A stretch of DNA of 64,000 nucleotides from positions 501,717 to 565,716 of the forward strand of contig NZ_LMKK01000001.1 in NCBI RefSeq assembly GCF_001421485.1, read 5' to 3'. Shown here piece after piece: positions 42,648 to 52,265 of the stretch (the stretch's first letter is position 1; the number at the start of each line of letters is the position of its first letter). Source of the stretch: Agreia sp. Leaf210. Lineage in GTDB: Bacteria > Actinomycetota > Actinomycetes > Actinomycetales > Microbacteriaceae. The notes under the pieces were generated by a model. That model was not told where the DNA came from. It did not search any database and saw nothing but the letters and a program-made list of their open reading frames with translations. Position numbers and translations under genes: made by a program.

Positions 42648-43869
42648 GGTCTTCGTCTTTCTCACGCCGCAGTTCTCGGAAGGCGGGGATGGCGAGGGCC
42701 GCGCACAGCACGGCCTCGCTGAGGGCCATTCCCAGAGCGATCAGCGGAGCATGACCAGACAAGCCGGCCACGAGCATCGCGCCGATTCCGAGCACTGCAG
42801 AGATCAGCGTCCAGCGCAGGATCAGCCGTTGGCGTCCGGCGGGAATCAGCACGTTGCGCATCAGGGGTGTTCCGGCCGAGAGGAAGAAGAACGCGATGCC
42901 GTAGTAGAAACACACCTCGACGGTGGCACGGGCCTGCCCCGCGAACAGGATCTCGCTGACCCAAGGCCCCGCCAAGACAAGGATGACGAGGCCCGCCGCG
43001 CCGAGACCGATGTGCGACCACAGAGCGAACGCGTGCCGCTGGCGCCTGTTGGCGATCCCGGGCTCGATCGTCCAGCTCTGAAAGGCATTGCCCAGCGCCA
43101 CAACGGTGAACAGACCGAAGCGATACAGGGTGTCGGCGGTCGACAGGCTCCCGGACGCGAGGGGGCTCGTCGTCGCCGTCGCGATCGGCGCCGGTGTGGA
43201 TGCGTATGCGCTGCCCGCCATGCTGATGCCGGCGGTGTGACGCTGCGATCGAAGATCGCTGAGCGCTGCGCCGATCGGTTTCGGGAGCCACACACCCCCG
43301 GGCGAGAAACGGCGGTGGAAGAGCATGAGGCTGATCACCGTCGCGACCGCGAGGACGAGCGTGTAGCTCCACACCTGCTGCGTCACGAGCAACAGCGGAA
43401 CGGCGACGAGGGTCGCCGCGAACCTCGGAATGGTGTCGTAGTAGGCGAGCAGCTTGGGCTGGCCGAGCCCTATGCAGAACCAGGCGGGAGACATGCCCAC
43501 GAGCGCCGTAGCAAGGGTCATCGACACCGCCTCGACACGGAACTCCGGCACGGCGACGAAGGCGGCGATGACGGACGCGATCGGAAGAGCGAACACCATC
43601 AGCACGATCCTCGTGCGAACGCTTCGAAGATAGACCGTCGCTCTTTCGCCGGGTGTAGTCGCTCGAGCGATGGCAACCGGCCCATCGACATTCCACCCCC
43701 ACATGAGCGCCGTGGCAGCGAAGGTGCCGATCGCCTGGCCGGAGATCACACTCGACACCCCGTCTCCCCCGACGATGCCGGAGACGATCGGCAGGAGTAG
43801 GAACGGGGTGATCAGGGAGAGAAGAGGAAAGACCGTGAAGCCCGAAAGCCGCAGGAGAACGGTCTTCAT
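42637..43869 (-). CDS. Wzx-type polysaccharide flippase
   Basis: A 410-residue protein with about 12 hydrophobic segments. It opens with KTVLLRLSGFTVFPLLSLITPFLLLP and has ISGQAIGTFAATALMWG and SPAWFCIGLGQPKLLAYYD, as in PST/MATE-like Wzx flippases. It should move lipid-linked repeat units across the membrane. ATG at 43869 overlaps the aminotransferase stop (ATGA), so the two are co-translated. Confidence 0.85.
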   Translation of the reverse strand: MKTVLLRLSGFTVFPLLSLITPFLLLPIVSGIVGGDGVSSVISGQAIGTFAATALMWGWNVDGPVAIARATTPGERATVYLRSVRTRIVLMVFALPIASVIAAFVAVPEFRVEAVSMTLATALVGMSPAWFCIGLGQPKLLAYYDTIPRFAATLVAVPLLLVTQQVWSYTLVLAVATVISLMLFHRRFSPGGVWLPKPIGAALSDLRSQRHTAGISMAGSAYASTPAPIATATTSPLASGSLSTADTLYRFGLFTVVALGNAFQSWTIEPGIANRRQRHAFALWSHIGLGAAGLVILVLAGPWVSEILFAGQARATVEVCFYYGIAFFFLSAGTPLMRNVLIPAGRQRLILRWTLISAVLGIGAMLVAGLSGHAPLIALGMALSEAVLCAALAIPAFRELRREKDEDHVG

Positions 43870-45002
43870 CGGTGAAACGAGGTGACGGCCGCGATCACTC
43901 GGTCGACCTGGTCGTCGCTCATATCGGCCCAGAGCGGCAGACGCACCAGTCGCTCGGAGAAGCTCTGGCTCGACGACAGTTCACGCAGCCGACGCCCGAA
44001 ACGCAGGCCCGCCGGCGCCGAATCGAGAGGAATGTAGTGGAACGTGGCCACGACGCCCATCGAGCGCAGATGTGCGAGAAGAGCACTCTGATACTCGTGA
44101 TCGGGGGCTTGGAGGAAGAAGAGGTGCGCCGGGTGTCGGCGGTCGTCCGGCACGTCCATCAATCGCACGTTCTCTGCCTCGGCCCAGGCCGGAAGGCGAT
44201 CCGCGTAGCTGTTCCAGATGGCGTGCCTCTTCGCCTGGATCAAGTCGAAGGACTCGAGCTGCGAGTCGAGCACCGCCGCGTTGTACTCGCTCATGAGGTA
44301 GCTCGACCCGGCATCGACCCAGGTGTACTTGTCGACCTGGCCGCGCAGGAACCGTGCGCGGTTGGTGCCCTTCTCCCGAACGATCTCGGCTCGCTCCAGC
44401 ATCGACGGATCGTTGATCAGAATGGCACCACCCTCGCCGGAGTGCACGTTCTTCGTGTCGTGGAAACTCTGGATGGCGACCACTCCGAACGTGCCCAGCT
44501 GGCGACCGCGGTATTCCCCGCCCAAACCGTGCGCGTTGTCCTCGATGACGGCCAGCCCGTGTTGCTCTGCGATGCCCTCGATCGAGTCGAAGTCGACAGC
44601 CACTCCCCCGTAGCTGACCACAGAGACCGCCTTCGTGCGCGGCGTGATCGCCTCGGCGACCTGCTGCGGGTCGATGTTGCCATAACGCAGGTCGACGTCG
44701 ACGAACACGCACGTTGCGCCGGTGAGAGCGATGGCGTTGGCAGCGGAGGGAAAAGTGAAGCTCGGAAGGATCACCTCGTCGCCCGGGCCGAGGTCGAGGA
44801 GCCGACTCGCGAGTTCGAGCGCGTGCGAACCAGACGTCGTCAGCAGCGCCGCCGGAGCCCCGGTGATGCCAGTCAGACGACGCGTGGCCGAACGAGTGAA
44901 TTCCCCGTCACCGTGAGCGTGATCGCTCTGCACGACGCGCGCGAGATTCTCCATCTCCCGAGGCGCGTGAAACGGCTTCGAGAAGAGGATGTCTGCGGTC
45001 AT
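43866..45002 (-). CDS. DegT/DnrJ/EryC1 sugar aminotransferase (WecE-like)
   Basis: A 378-residue PLP enzyme. TTSGSHALELA and LPSFTFPSAANAIALTGA form the cofactor site, VIEDNAHGLGGEYRGR binds PLP through Asp, and SFHDTKNVHSGEGGAI holds the Schiff-base Lys. The order fits dTDP-4-amino-4,6-dideoxygalactose transaminase (WecE/RffA), which converts dTDP-4-keto-6-deoxyglucose to dTDP-Fuc4N. The neighbours RmlA and Wzx support that, but the product is an inference. Start ATG 45002 is three bases after the rmlA stop. Confidence 0.85.
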   Translation of the reverse strand: MTADILFSKPFHAPREMENLARVVQSDHAHGDGEFTRSATRRLTGITGAPAALLTTSGSHALELASRLLDLGPGDEVILPSFTFPSAANAIALTGATCVFVDVDLRYGNIDPQQVAEAITPRTKAVSVVSYGGVAVDFDSIEGIAEQHGLAVIEDNAHGLGGEYRGRQLGTFGVVAIQSFHDTKNVHSGEGGAILINDPSMLERAEIVREKGTNRARFLRGQVDKYTWVDAGSSYLMSEYNAAVLDSQLESFDLIQAKRHAIWNSYADRLPAWAEAENVRLMDVPDDRRHPAHLFFLQAPDHEYQSALLAHLRSMGVVATFHYIPLDSAPAGLRFGRRLRELSSSQSFSERLVRLPLWADMSDDQVDRVIAAVTSFHR

Positions 45003-45005
45003 CTG

Positions 45006-45872
45006 TCAGCGCGCGTCGAGCAGGGTATTGAGGTATGCCCCGTAGCCGCTTTTGACGAGAGGGGCCGCAAGGACCCGGAGCTGCTCGTCGGAGATCCATC
45101 CGGCACGCCAGGCGATTTCCTCGATGCACCCGATCTTGAACCCCTGGCGGTCTTCGACCACGCGCACGAACTCCGTGGCCTGAACCATCGACTCGAATGT
45201 TCCCGTGTCGAGCCAGGCCGTGCCTCGATCGAGGACCTGAACCCGAAGGTTGCCCTGCTTGAGATAGCGCTCGTTGACCGTCGAGATCTCGAGCTCTCCC
45301 CGAGCACTCGGCTCGATGGTCTTCGCGATCTCGACAACGGAGTTGTCGTAGAAGTAGAGGCCGGGAACGGCGTAGTTGCTCTTGGGCTCGAGGGGCTTCT
45401 CTTCGATCGACACAGCAACGTTGGCGTCATCGAACTCGACGACGCCGTAGGCACGCGGGTTGGCGACGTGATAGGCGAAGATCAATGCACCGTCGAAGTC
45501 GGTGTTGTTCCGCAGGCTCGAACCGAGGCCCGTGCCGTGGAAGATGTTGTCGCCGAGAACAAGAGCGACGCTCTCGTCGCCGATGAACTCCTCACCGATG
45601 ATGAAGGCCTGAGCGAGACCGTCGGGCGACGGCTGCACCGCGTACTCGAGACGGATGCCAAGGTCGCTGCCATCGCCGAGGAGCGCTTTGAACTGCTCGT
45701 TGTACTCGGGCGTCGTGATGATGAGGATCTCGCTGATGCCGGCCATCATCAGCGTCGAGAGGGGGTAGTAGATCATGGGCTTGTCGTAGATCGGCATCAG
45801 CTGCTTGCTGATGCCCTTCGTGATAGGCCAGAGCCGGGTACCTGAGCCGCCGGCGAGAATGATTCCGCGCAT
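45006..45872 (-). CDS. rmlA: Glucose-1-phosphate thymidylyltransferase
   Basis: A 288-residue enzyme. [42 protein letters not shown] and [10 protein letters not shown] are signature motifs. It makes dTDP-glucose from Glc-1-P and dTTP, the first step towards dTDP-rhamnose and dTDP-4-amino sugars. The length is normal. TAGACT lies eight bases upstream of the ATG at 45872. It heads the operon with the aminotransferase, flippase and GT2. rmlB, rmlC and rmlD are not in this window. Confidence 0.93.
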   Translation of the reverse strand: MRGIILAGGSGTRLWPITKGISKQLMPIYDKPMIYYPLSTLMMAGISEILIITTPEYNEQFKALLGDGSDLGIRLEYAVQPSPDGLAQAFIIGEEFIGDESVALVLGDNIFHGTGLGSSLRNNTDFDGALIFAYHVANPRAYGVVEFDDANVAVSIEEKPLEPKSNYAVPGLYFYDNSVVEIAKTIEPSARGELEISTVNERYLKQGNLRVQVLDRGTAWLDTGTFESMVQATEFVRVVEDRQGFKIGCIEEIAWRAGWISDEQLRVLAAPLVKSGYGAYLNTLLDAR

Positions 45873-46087
45873 GGTCGAGAAGTCTACCGGGCAGCCTTTC
45901 AGGAAGCCTCATTTGTCCCTGATAGGGTCGAGCGCACGGACAGTTCGTCGTCTTGTTCGTTCCGCCCCGCGGCTTGTCCACCCGGTTATTTCCAGACCTG
46001 TCGCAGGTCCCGAGCGGAATTCGAACGCATGCGCGACCGTCCAGTGAGCTGCACTCTGCTGCTCACTCGGGAAGTATTTGGAGACTG
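45873..46087. promoter_or_regulatory. Divergent promoter region of rmlA and a GT4
   Basis: 215 bases between divergent starts. It holds TAGACT (45881-45886, minus) close to rmlA. The GT4 start is preceded by GGAGA. No ORF, repeat or RNA-like structure was recognised here. Confidence 0.35.
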
Positions 46088-47230
46088 ATGACGACCCTCA
46101 GGGTGATCATTGATCAGATGGTGGCGACGGTACCGGGGGGCATCGGTCGCTATACAGAAGAATTGACACGTGAGTTGATCGCCACGAGACCACGCGGCTG
46201 CGATGTCGAGGGCATCATCTCGAAGGTGCCGAACGAAACGTACGACGAGACTCTCTCTCGCCTGCCTGGCCTCGAGAAGCTCACGCGTCTGCCTTTGCCT
46301 CGCCGCGAACTCGCCCGTGCATGGCAGCACGGCTTTTCGACCGGCGCCAAGGGTCGCGGCATGATTCACGCGCCGAGCCTTCTTGCACCATTGCGCAAGA
46401 TCGACCGCGTCAACTCGATCGGCGAGCAGGTCGCCGTCACCATCCACGATGTCGTTCCGTGGACGCACCCGGAGACCCTCACCAAGCACGGCGTGGCCTG
46501 GCATAAAGGGCTGGCCAAACGAGCCAGGCGCTACGCCGACGCCATCGTGGTGCCCACTCACGCCGTTGCGGCGGAGCTGAGCGAGTTCGTGAACTTCGGC
46601 GACCGCGTTCGTGTCATCGGCGGCGCAGTCAGCTCGAAGCTGGTCATTCCCGAGAACGCCGACGCGCGCGCTTCCGAGCTCGACCTGCCGGCCGAATACA
46701 TGCTCACCGTCGGCACCCTCGAACCCCGCAAGGGGCTCGCGCCGTTGATCCAGGCTCTGGCCCGGCCCGGAGTTCCCGACCTTCCCCTACTCATTGCTGG
46801 TCCCGACGGATGGGGTGACCTCAACGTCGCCCGCGTCGTCGCCGACGCCGGCCTGGCGCCCGAACGCGTGCGCACTATGGGATTCGTCTCCGACTCCGAC
46901 CTCGCCCTGCTCCTCGATCGCGCATCGCTCTTCGTGTACCCGAGTCTTGCCGAGGGTTTCGGTCTGCCCGTGATCGAAGCGATGAACTTCGGCACACCGG
47001 TGATTCACTCCGACGTCGCTGCCCTTCTCGAGGTCACCGCTGGGGCCAGCGTGTCAGTCGAACGAGACGACGCTGCAGGTTACCCAGAGCGCATTGCCGC
47101 GGCGATCACGCGAGTCTTGGGCGACACCCAACTGTTCGAGCGTCTGTCTGTCGGAGGTTACGACCGGTCTCGCGCATTCAGCTGGCGCGATTCCGCAGAA
47201 AAAGTCTGGCAGCTCCACGCCGACCTCTAG
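46088..47230 (+). CDS. Glycosyltransferase family 4
   Basis: A 380-residue protein. RVIIDQMVATVPGGIGRYTEEL is the N-lobe, YMLTVGTLEPRKGLAPLI the C-lobe, and YPSLAEGFGLPVIEAMNFGTPVIHSD the donor motif. It resembles actinobacterial mannosyltransferases (family knowledge). ATG at 46088 has GGAGA four bases upstream; the frame runs on to 45953 but crosses the promoter region. The next gene is convergent. Confidence 0.87.
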   Translation: MTTLRVIIDQMVATVPGGIGRYTEELTRELIATRPRGCDVEGIISKVPNETYDETLSRLPGLEKLTRLPLPRRELARAWQHGFSTGAKGRGMIHAPSLLAPLRKIDRVNSIGEQVAVTIHDVVPWTHPETLTKHGVAWHKGLAKRARRYADAIVVPTHAVAAELSEFVNFGDRVRVIGGAVSSKLVIPENADARASELDLPAEYMLTVGTLEPRKGLAPLIQALARPGVPDLPLLIAGPDGWGDLNVARVVADAGLAPERVRTMGFVSDSDLALLLDRASLFVYPSLAEGFGLPVIEAMNFGTPVIHSDVAALLEVTAGASVSVERDDAAGYPERIAAAITRVLGDTQLFERLSVGGYDRSRAFSWRDSAEKVWQLHADL

Positions 47231-47301
47231 CGCGACACCAAGGGGCACACAGCGCGACCGCATCAAGGCTCCGACGTGTCGGATCTGACCGGCTTCGCGT
47301 A

Positions 47302-47366
47302 GCTCGTGCTCAGTTGTCCGAACGCACGCCTACTGCGTCCCGGTCTTCGACGAACTGAGCACGAGC
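47302..47366. repeat. 14-base inverted repeat across the LCP gene 3' end
   Basis: The arms gctcgtgctcagtt (47302-47315) and aactgagcacgagc (47353-47366) are perfect complements 37 bases apart. The second arm lies inside the last codons of the LCP gene and the first lies after its stop. It may be a transcription end or mRNA-stabilising structure between convergent genes. Confidence 0.55.
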
Positions 47367-48694
47367 GCATCGCTCACGGACTGCCTCACCGAGTCCCAAT
47401 CGGGATCTTCGGGATCGACCGCCGGTGGAACGAGTTCGACATTGTCGACCGGAAGGTTCTTGGTCTTCAGCGCGAGGTCGAGGAAGTAGGCCAGCGTCGA
47501 CTGCGGCACGTCTGTCTTCACGACGTCAGCACCGGCCTGCGCGATGCCCTGGAACTTGCTCAGTACGTTGGCGGGCTGGAACTGCGTCAGAATCGCCGTC
47601 TGCAGCTCGCGCTGGCGGCCCATGCGGTCGTAGTCGCTCGTCGTGTGGCGGGAGCGCGCGTACCAGAGGGCGGTGGTCCCGTCCATGTGCTGCTGACCCG
47701 GCTCGATCCAGCCCTCGACCTCGTTGAGGTTCTCATCTCCACCGATGGGCAGACGCTCGGTCACGTTGATGTCGACTCCGCCGAGCGCATCGATGAGTTG
47801 AGCGAAGCCCTGCATGTCGATCAGCACGTAGTACTGGATCGTGAGATTGAGTGCACCCTCGACCGCGTCTTTCGTCGCCTCGATTCCCGCGTTCGATCCC
47901 TCGGCTTCGGCGTTCGGGTAGAGGTCCTGGTCGTAGGCCTCGACCCGCGGATAGAGGAAGCTGATCTGGCAGTCGGAGCCGCAGTCGTAGACGCCCGTGC
48001 CGTTTTCGTCGTAGTCGGAGCCGATGAGAGGAGAGCCCTCGGGGAACGGCACCTGCTGCAGATCACGCGGCACACCGATCATCGTGGCGCGACCGGTATC
48101 GGCTTCGATGCTCACCACAGTGATGCTGTCGGGGCGCAGGCCGTCACGGTCGGCGCCTGCGTCGCCGCCGAGAAGCAGGATGTTGTACCGGCCGTCGACC
48201 GGAGGCTCGGCATTCGCCTGCACGGCGAAGATCGACGCGACCGTGTCGCGAGTCACGTTGACGAGGTAGGCGCCGTAGCCGGCACCACCCGCGAACAGCA
48301 CCAGGAGCACCGTGGTGAAGCCTGCGATCCAGCCGCGAGCGTTGGGTCGCGTGCGAACGAGCCGCACCAGGCGCAGGGTATCGAGAGCCAGGATGACCCA
48401 GAGAACGGCGTAGGCCATGAGGATGATCTGCACTGCCCAGAGGCTCCACTCGTTCGTGAAGACCGAGAAGATCATCTGGGGCCAGATGAGATAGACGATG
48501 CCGGCCACGATCGCGAGTCCGACGAGCGCGAGCGTGCAGCCGAGTCCGAAGCGCCCGAGGCGTCTACTGCCGGCGAGCACCTGAGCGGATCCGGGGAGCA
48601 CAAAGTTGAGTACGACCAGTACCCAGGCTCGGGCGGTCATCACCTTTGGAGAGGCCACATCCGGGTAGCGGATGGGTGCATTCACAGTAGTCAT
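47330..48694 (-). CDS. LytR-CpsA-Psr (LCP) family glycopolymer ligase
   Basis: A 454-residue protein. About four N-terminal hydrophobic segments come first, then the LCP domain: [35 protein letters not shown] and, later, GGVDINV and [17 protein letters not shown]. The Arg and Asp residues bind pyrophosphate of polyprenyl-PP-glycan. LCP enzymes move that glycan to peptidoglycan outside the membrane. It is co-translated with purE (ATGA), an arrangement that recurs in actinobacteria, and probably attaches one of the polymers made by the upstream locus. Confidence 0.93.
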   Translation of the reverse strand: MTTVNAPIRYPDVASPKVMTARAWVLVVLNFVLPGSAQVLAGSRRLGRFGLGCTLALVGLAIVAGIVYLIWPQMIFSVFTNEWSLWAVQIILMAYAVLWVILALDTLRLVRLVRTRPNARGWIAGFTTVLLVLFAGGAGYGAYLVNVTRDTVASIFAVQANAEPPVDGRYNILLLGGDAGADRDGLRPDSITVVSIEADTGRATMIGVPRDLQQVPFPEGSPLIGSDYDENGTGVYDCGSDCQISFLYPRVEAYDQDLYPNAEAEGSNAGIEATKDAVEGALNLTIQYYVLIDMQGFAQLIDALGGVDINVTERLPIGGDENLNEVEGWIEPGQQHMDGTTALWYARSRHTTSDYDRMGRQRELQTAILTQFQPANVLSKFQGIAQAGADVVKTDVPQSTLAYFLDLALKTKNLPVDNVELVPPAVDPEDPDWDSVRQSVSDALVLSSSKTGTQ

Positions 48695-49191
48695 AGGCGT
48701 GCTTGCAGGTCCTGGTTCTTCTGCTCGACGAGGGCCGTGAGCTCTTCGCGGTAGTCGCCGAGCTTTCCCGCGAGGGTGTCATCGAAGGTCGAGAGAATGC
48801 TCACAGCGATGAGGCCAGCATTCTTGGCGCCGCCGATAGACACGGTGGCCACGGGGATACCGGCGGGCATCTGCACGATCGACAGCAGCGAGTCGAGGCC
48901 GTCGAGACGGGCGAGGGGAACGGGAACGCCCACGACCGGGAGGGTCGTGACAGCGGCGATCATGCCCGGAAGATGAGCGGCACCACCGGCGCCGGCGATG
49001 ATCACCTTCAGACCGCGATCGCGAGCGGTGCGGCCGTAGTCGATCATCTTCTCGGGAGTGCGGTGGGCCGAGACGACCTGCACCTCATGGGCGATGCCGA
49101 AGTCGTTGAGGACGGCGACGGCGTCGGCCATCACCGAGAAGTCAGAGTCTGACCCCATGACGACACCGACGAGAGGCGTGATTACGGGCAT
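48691..49191 (-). CDS. purE: N5-carboxyaminoimidazole ribonucleotide mutase
   Basis: A 166-residue protein. [23 protein letters not shown] and [16 protein letters not shown] are the active-site motifs of class I PurE. It turns N5-CAIR into CAIR in purine synthesis. The ATG at 49191 gives the standard family length; the longer frame to 49446 reads through purK. It lies 16 bases after the purK stop and overlaps the LCP start. Confidence 0.94.
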   Translation of the reverse strand: MPVITPLVGVVMGSDSDFSVMADAVAVLNDFGIAHEVQVVSAHRTPEKMIDYGRTARDRGLKVIIAGAGGAAHLPGMIAAVTTLPVVGVPVPLARLDGLDSLLSIVQMPAGIPVATVSIGGAKNAGLIAVSILSTFDDTLAGKLGDYREELTALVEQKNQDLQARL

Positions 49192-49207
49192 TGGCCCATG
49201 GTAAACG

Positions 49208-50344
49208 TCAGTTCTGGAAGAAAGCCGCTGCGGCACGCGCCTCGAACACAACCTGGTCGAGGTCGTCGCCGCCTGCGGTGACGTGTCCGACCTTGCGGCC
49301 GGGGCGCGGAGCCTTGCCGTAGTTGTGGAACTTGACCGTGGGCTGATCGGCGAAGGCGGTGAGGTAGCGGTCGGCCAGAGTTCCCTCGGCGGGCCCGCCG
49401 AGCACGTTGACCATGACCGACCAGGTGTCGCGGCATCCTGTAGCACCCAAGGGCAGGTCGAGGACGGCTCGCAGGTGCTGCTCGAACTGACTCGTGGTCG
49501 AGCCGTCGATCGACCAGTGGCCGGTGTTGTGCGGGCGCATCGCCAGCTCGTTCACGAGAAGACGCTCGTCGGTGGTCTCGAAGAGCTCGACGGCGAAGAC
49601 TCCGGTCACGCCGACGCCCTCCGCGATCGCGGTGGCGATGTCGGCCGCGACGTCGGCGACGCGTCCGGCGCTCCGCGGCGCGGGGGCGATGACCTCGGCG
49701 CAGACGCCGTCTCGCTGAATCGACTCGACCACGGGCCACAGCTGCATGTCACCCGATGGCCGGCGGGCGACCATCTGAGCGAGCTCGCGACTGAAGTCGA
49801 CCCGCTCTTCTGCGAGCAGCGATCCCCCGTTGCCGTCTTCGGCGAGCGCGAGAAACCAGTCGGCGACCTCGTCGGAATGCGACACGACGCGCACGCCCTT
49901 ACCGTCGTACCCGCCGCGCGGCGTCTTCACGACAGCGTGGCCACCGTTGTCTGAGATGAACGTGGCGAGCTCGTCGGCGTTCGACACCGCCGCCCAGACA
50001 GGAACCGGCACTCCGAGCTGCTCGAGCTTCTCGCGCATCAGGATCTTGTCTTGCGCGTACAGCAGCGCATCCGGGCCGGGCCGCACGTCGTGGCCCGCCT
50101 CGACGAGGGCATGCAGGATGGCCTGCGGCACATGCTCGTGGTCGAAGGTGATCACGTCGACGGTCTGGGCGAAGGCGAGAACCGTGTCGCGGTCGAGATA
50201 GTCACCCACCTCGCTCGCCGCGAGCGCCGCCGACGATCCGGGGTTCTCGGCGAGCACCTTGAGGTCTATGCCGAGATTCACCGCCGCGGGAATCATCATT
50301 CGAGCCAGTTGACCGCCACCGATGACACCTACGCGATATTCCAC
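49208..50344 (-). CDS. purK: 5-(carboxyamino)imidazole ribonucleotide synthase
   Basis: A 378-residue ATP-grasp enzyme. [13 protein letters not shown] starts the N-terminal domain; [15 protein letters not shown] is the ATP-binding loop and [20 protein letters not shown] the metal site. It makes N5-CAIR from AIR, bicarbonate and ATP, feeding PurE. The GTG at 50344 has TAAGCT exactly six bases upstream, so a leaderless transcript is likely. This box overlaps the stop of the small gene upstream. Confidence 0.94.
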   Translation of the reverse strand: MEYRVGVIGGGQLARMMIPAAVNLGIDLKVLAENPGSSAALAASEVGDYLDRDTVLAFAQTVDVITFDHEHVPQAILHALVEAGHDVRPGPDALLYAQDKILMREKLEQLGVPVPVWAAVSNADELATFISDNGGHAVVKTPRGGYDGKGVRVVSHSDEVADWFLALAEDGNGGSLLAEERVDFSRELAQMVARRPSGDMQLWPVVESIQRDGVCAEVIAPAPRSAGRVADVAADIATAIAEGVGVTGVFAVELFETTDERLLVNELAMRPHNTGHWSIDGSTTSQFEQHLRAVLDLPLGATGCRDTWSVMVNVLGGPAEGTLADRYLTAFADQPTVKFHNYGKAPRPGRKVGHVTAGGDDLDQVVFEARAAAAFFQN

Positions 50345-50350
50345 GCGTAC

Positions 50351-50356
50351 AGCTTA
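50351..50356 (-). promoter_or_regulatory. -10 box of purK (leaderless type)
   Basis: TAAGCT on the minus strand ends six bases before the purK GTG. It overlaps the stop codon of the preceding gene. No clear -35 was seen. Confidence 0.5.
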
Positions 50357-50560
50357 GTTCGGGCGGCCCAGAATGCTGTCGGAGTGCTGTGCGACCCAGA
50401 GCTCTGCGAGGTGCAGGTCGGCCGCCTGATGGATCTCGACGCCGTCGACCGTCTCGATGATGAATGGCCCTTCGCCGTGACCCGAGGCCTCGCGAATGCT
50501 CGCGACGTGCTCGTTGCCGACCCAGACCTGCTCGAGTTTCTCGCCTTTGAATTCCAACAT
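50354..50560 (-). CDS. Small conserved-type hypothetical protein
   Basis: A 68-residue acidic protein (MLEFKGEKLEQVWVGNEHV...). It ends with an acidic, His-containing helix (EIHQAADLHLAELW). ATG at 50560 is preceded by GGAG, very close. The frame extends to 50620 without a better start. It lies between the PH-domain gene and purK and has no recognised domain. I count it as coding from composition and position, with moderate confidence. Confidence 0.5.
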   Translation of the reverse strand: MLEFKGEKLEQVWVGNEHVASIREASGHGEGPFIIETVDGVEIHQAADLHLAELWVAQHSDSILGRPN

Positions 50561-50579
50561 GCTCCAGAGGCTACTCCGC

Positions 50580-51341
50580 CTAATGAGGCTGCTGTTCGTC
50601 CCACCACGGATTGTCTTCATCGGTTCGTCGGAATCTCACGGCGTGCGCCGGAACGTGCTGCGCCTCGATGAGGTCTCCGATCGCCTCGGACACCAGGTCG
50701 GGCCGAGGCACATCGCGAAGAACCGCGTACTCCCCCGGCGCAGTGCCGATGCGCACGTCTCCGGTGCGGAACATCACCTGGAGCACGGACTTGCGCACGG
50801 TCAGGTCGCCCGCACGAGAGAGCATCACCTCGCTGCGGGTATTCACCAGCAGGCCGCGGCGCAGGATGACGCGCCGAGTGGTGAGCACGTAGCGCACGCT
50901 CAACCATTTCACCGCGGGAATGACGAAGAACAGAACGGCGAGCAGCGCTCCCGCGGCGAGCACAGACCAGTTCTGCCATTCCTCGGCGAACCATCCGGAG
51001 AAGTAACCCGTCGCTCCGGCGATGGCGATGAGAAGAATCGTGGGAAAGAACAGGCGCCGACCGTGAGAGCGGAACTTGGCGACCACACGCTCAGGCTCTG
51101 CCTGCTCGGCGGGCGGGCCCGTGGCATCCGAGGCGCCGTGGGCGTACTGACCGTGGGCAGCCGGGCTCTGGGGCGGCTGGCCCTGGGGCCGGATGCGTTC
51201 GGTCACCACGGTCTCGTCGTAGGCGCTCTGCGCACGGGCCAGGGCAGGCGCCGAGCGCTCGGCCGCGAAGACCTCCGTCTGCGCATCCGAACCGTGGATG
51301 AGCGCACCGAAGCTCGGACGCGGATGCTGCGGAGCGGGCAT
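50580..51341 (-). CDS. PH-domain (bPH2/DUF304) membrane protein
   Basis: A 253-residue protein. The first 85 residues are Pro/Gln-rich and unstructured. Two hydrophobic segments follow (FFPTILLIAIAGATGYF and LAAGALLAVLFFVI). Then comes the PH-like domain with VRYVLTTRRVILRRGLL and GDVRIGTAPGEY. A bPH2-type protein next to birA and purK recurs in actinobacteria (family knowledge). Its function is unknown. It starts seven bases after the birA stop. Confidence 0.85.
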   Translation of the reverse strand: MPAPQHPRPSFGALIHGSDAQTEVFAAERSAPALARAQSAYDETVVTERIRPQGQPPQSPAAHGQYAHGASDATGPPAEQAEPERVVAKFRSHGRRLFFPTILLIAIAGATGYFSGWFAEEWQNWSVLAAGALLAVLFFVIPAVKWLSVRYVLTTRRVILRRGLLVNTRSEVMLSRAGDLTVRKSVLQVMFRTGDVRIGTAPGEYAVLRDVPRPDLVSEAIGDLIEAQHVPAHAVRFRRTDEDNPWWDEQQPH

Positions 51342-51348
51342 GGGCCTA

Positions 51349-52176
51349 TTAAACCTTCAGGTGGGTGATATCTCCTGCGGCCACGACGACTCTCCAGCCA
51401 TCCGAGTCGCGATCGATACCGATGCGTCCCAGCTCGTCGATTTCGCGGGCGATGCCCGAGACGACCTCGCCTCCGGGAAGCTCGGCCAGAACGGGGCTGC
51501 CCAGCGTGCCGCACAACGCGGTGACCAGGGCATGCAGCCCGCTCTGCACGGCATCGCCCTCGAAGCGCACGAAGTCGCGGTAGAGGCGCGACAGGTTGAT
51601 CACGTACCCGGCGAGCGCCGCGTCGAGCGAGGCGTGCCGAACTCCGGCGAGAAGCAGAGAGGTGGCCGTGGAGACCGGGAGCTCGTTCTCGGTGAGCGAG
51701 ACGTTCAATCCGGCGCCGACGATGACCCCGGTCGACGGCACGAGCTCGCTGAGGATTCCGCTGACCTTCGCACCGTCGATCAGAACATCGTTGGGCCACT
51801 TGAGCGAGGCCACCGGGCGGTGGTGCACGCTCGTCGCGTGACCGATCTCTCCATCGATGAGCGAACGCACCACCTGCGTCATTGCCACCCCCGCCATGAG
51901 TGGCAGCCAGCCCAGGCTGTCGGGCGGCAGAACAGACGACCCGATCGGCTGCCGCAGCAGAACGGACACGGCGAGACACTTTCCGGCGGGCGCGGTCCAG
52001 GTGCGACCGAGTCTTCCCCGGCCCTGAGTCTGCGTGTCTGTGGCGACCACCGACAGATCGGGCCAGGCCGAGGCATCCGGCCCTGTGGCCCGCTCGCGCA
52101 GCGCATCGTTCGTCGAACCGACGCGCGGAAGCCACTCGAGGCGCTCGGCGACCGCGGAACTGAGGGGCAGTTTCAT
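51349..52176 (-). CDS. birA: Biotin--[acetyl-CoA-carboxylase] ligase
   Basis: A 275-residue enzyme without a DNA-binding domain. QGRGRLGRTWTAPAGKCLAVSVL is the biotinoyl-AMP loop and LKWPNDVLIDGAKVSGIL the central motif. It attaches biotin to the carboxylase BCCP domain. ATG at 52176 (or the ATG at 52182) has TAGGGT seven bases upstream of 52176. It is divergent from accD, its functional client, and the two promoters share the 130-base gap. Confidence 0.93.
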   Translation of the reverse strand: MKLPLSSAVAERLEWLPRVGSTNDALRERATGPDASAWPDLSVVATDTQTQGRGRLGRTWTAPAGKCLAVSVLLRQPIGSSVLPPDSLGWLPLMAGVAMTQVVRSLIDGEIGHATSVHHRPVASLKWPNDVLIDGAKVSGILSELVPSTGVIVGAGLNVSLTENELPVSTATSLLLAGVRHASLDAALAGYVINLSRLYRDFVRFEGDAVQSGLHALVTALCGTLGSPVLAELPGGEVVSGIAREIDELGRIGIDRDSDGWRVVVAAGDITHLKV

Positions 52177-52265
52177 AGGCATCACCCTAGGCGCAGCACC
52201 TGTCGCTTGTCGGCGCGGCGCACGGGCTCGAACCAATGGATGCGCGGCAAATTTGTAGCAACCAA

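Noticed and set aside
43872-45845. Long plus-strand open frame of 657 codons
   Set aside because: It lies opposite the aminotransferase and rmlA genes, is very rich in Arg and Val/Asp/Glu repeats, and has no motifs.
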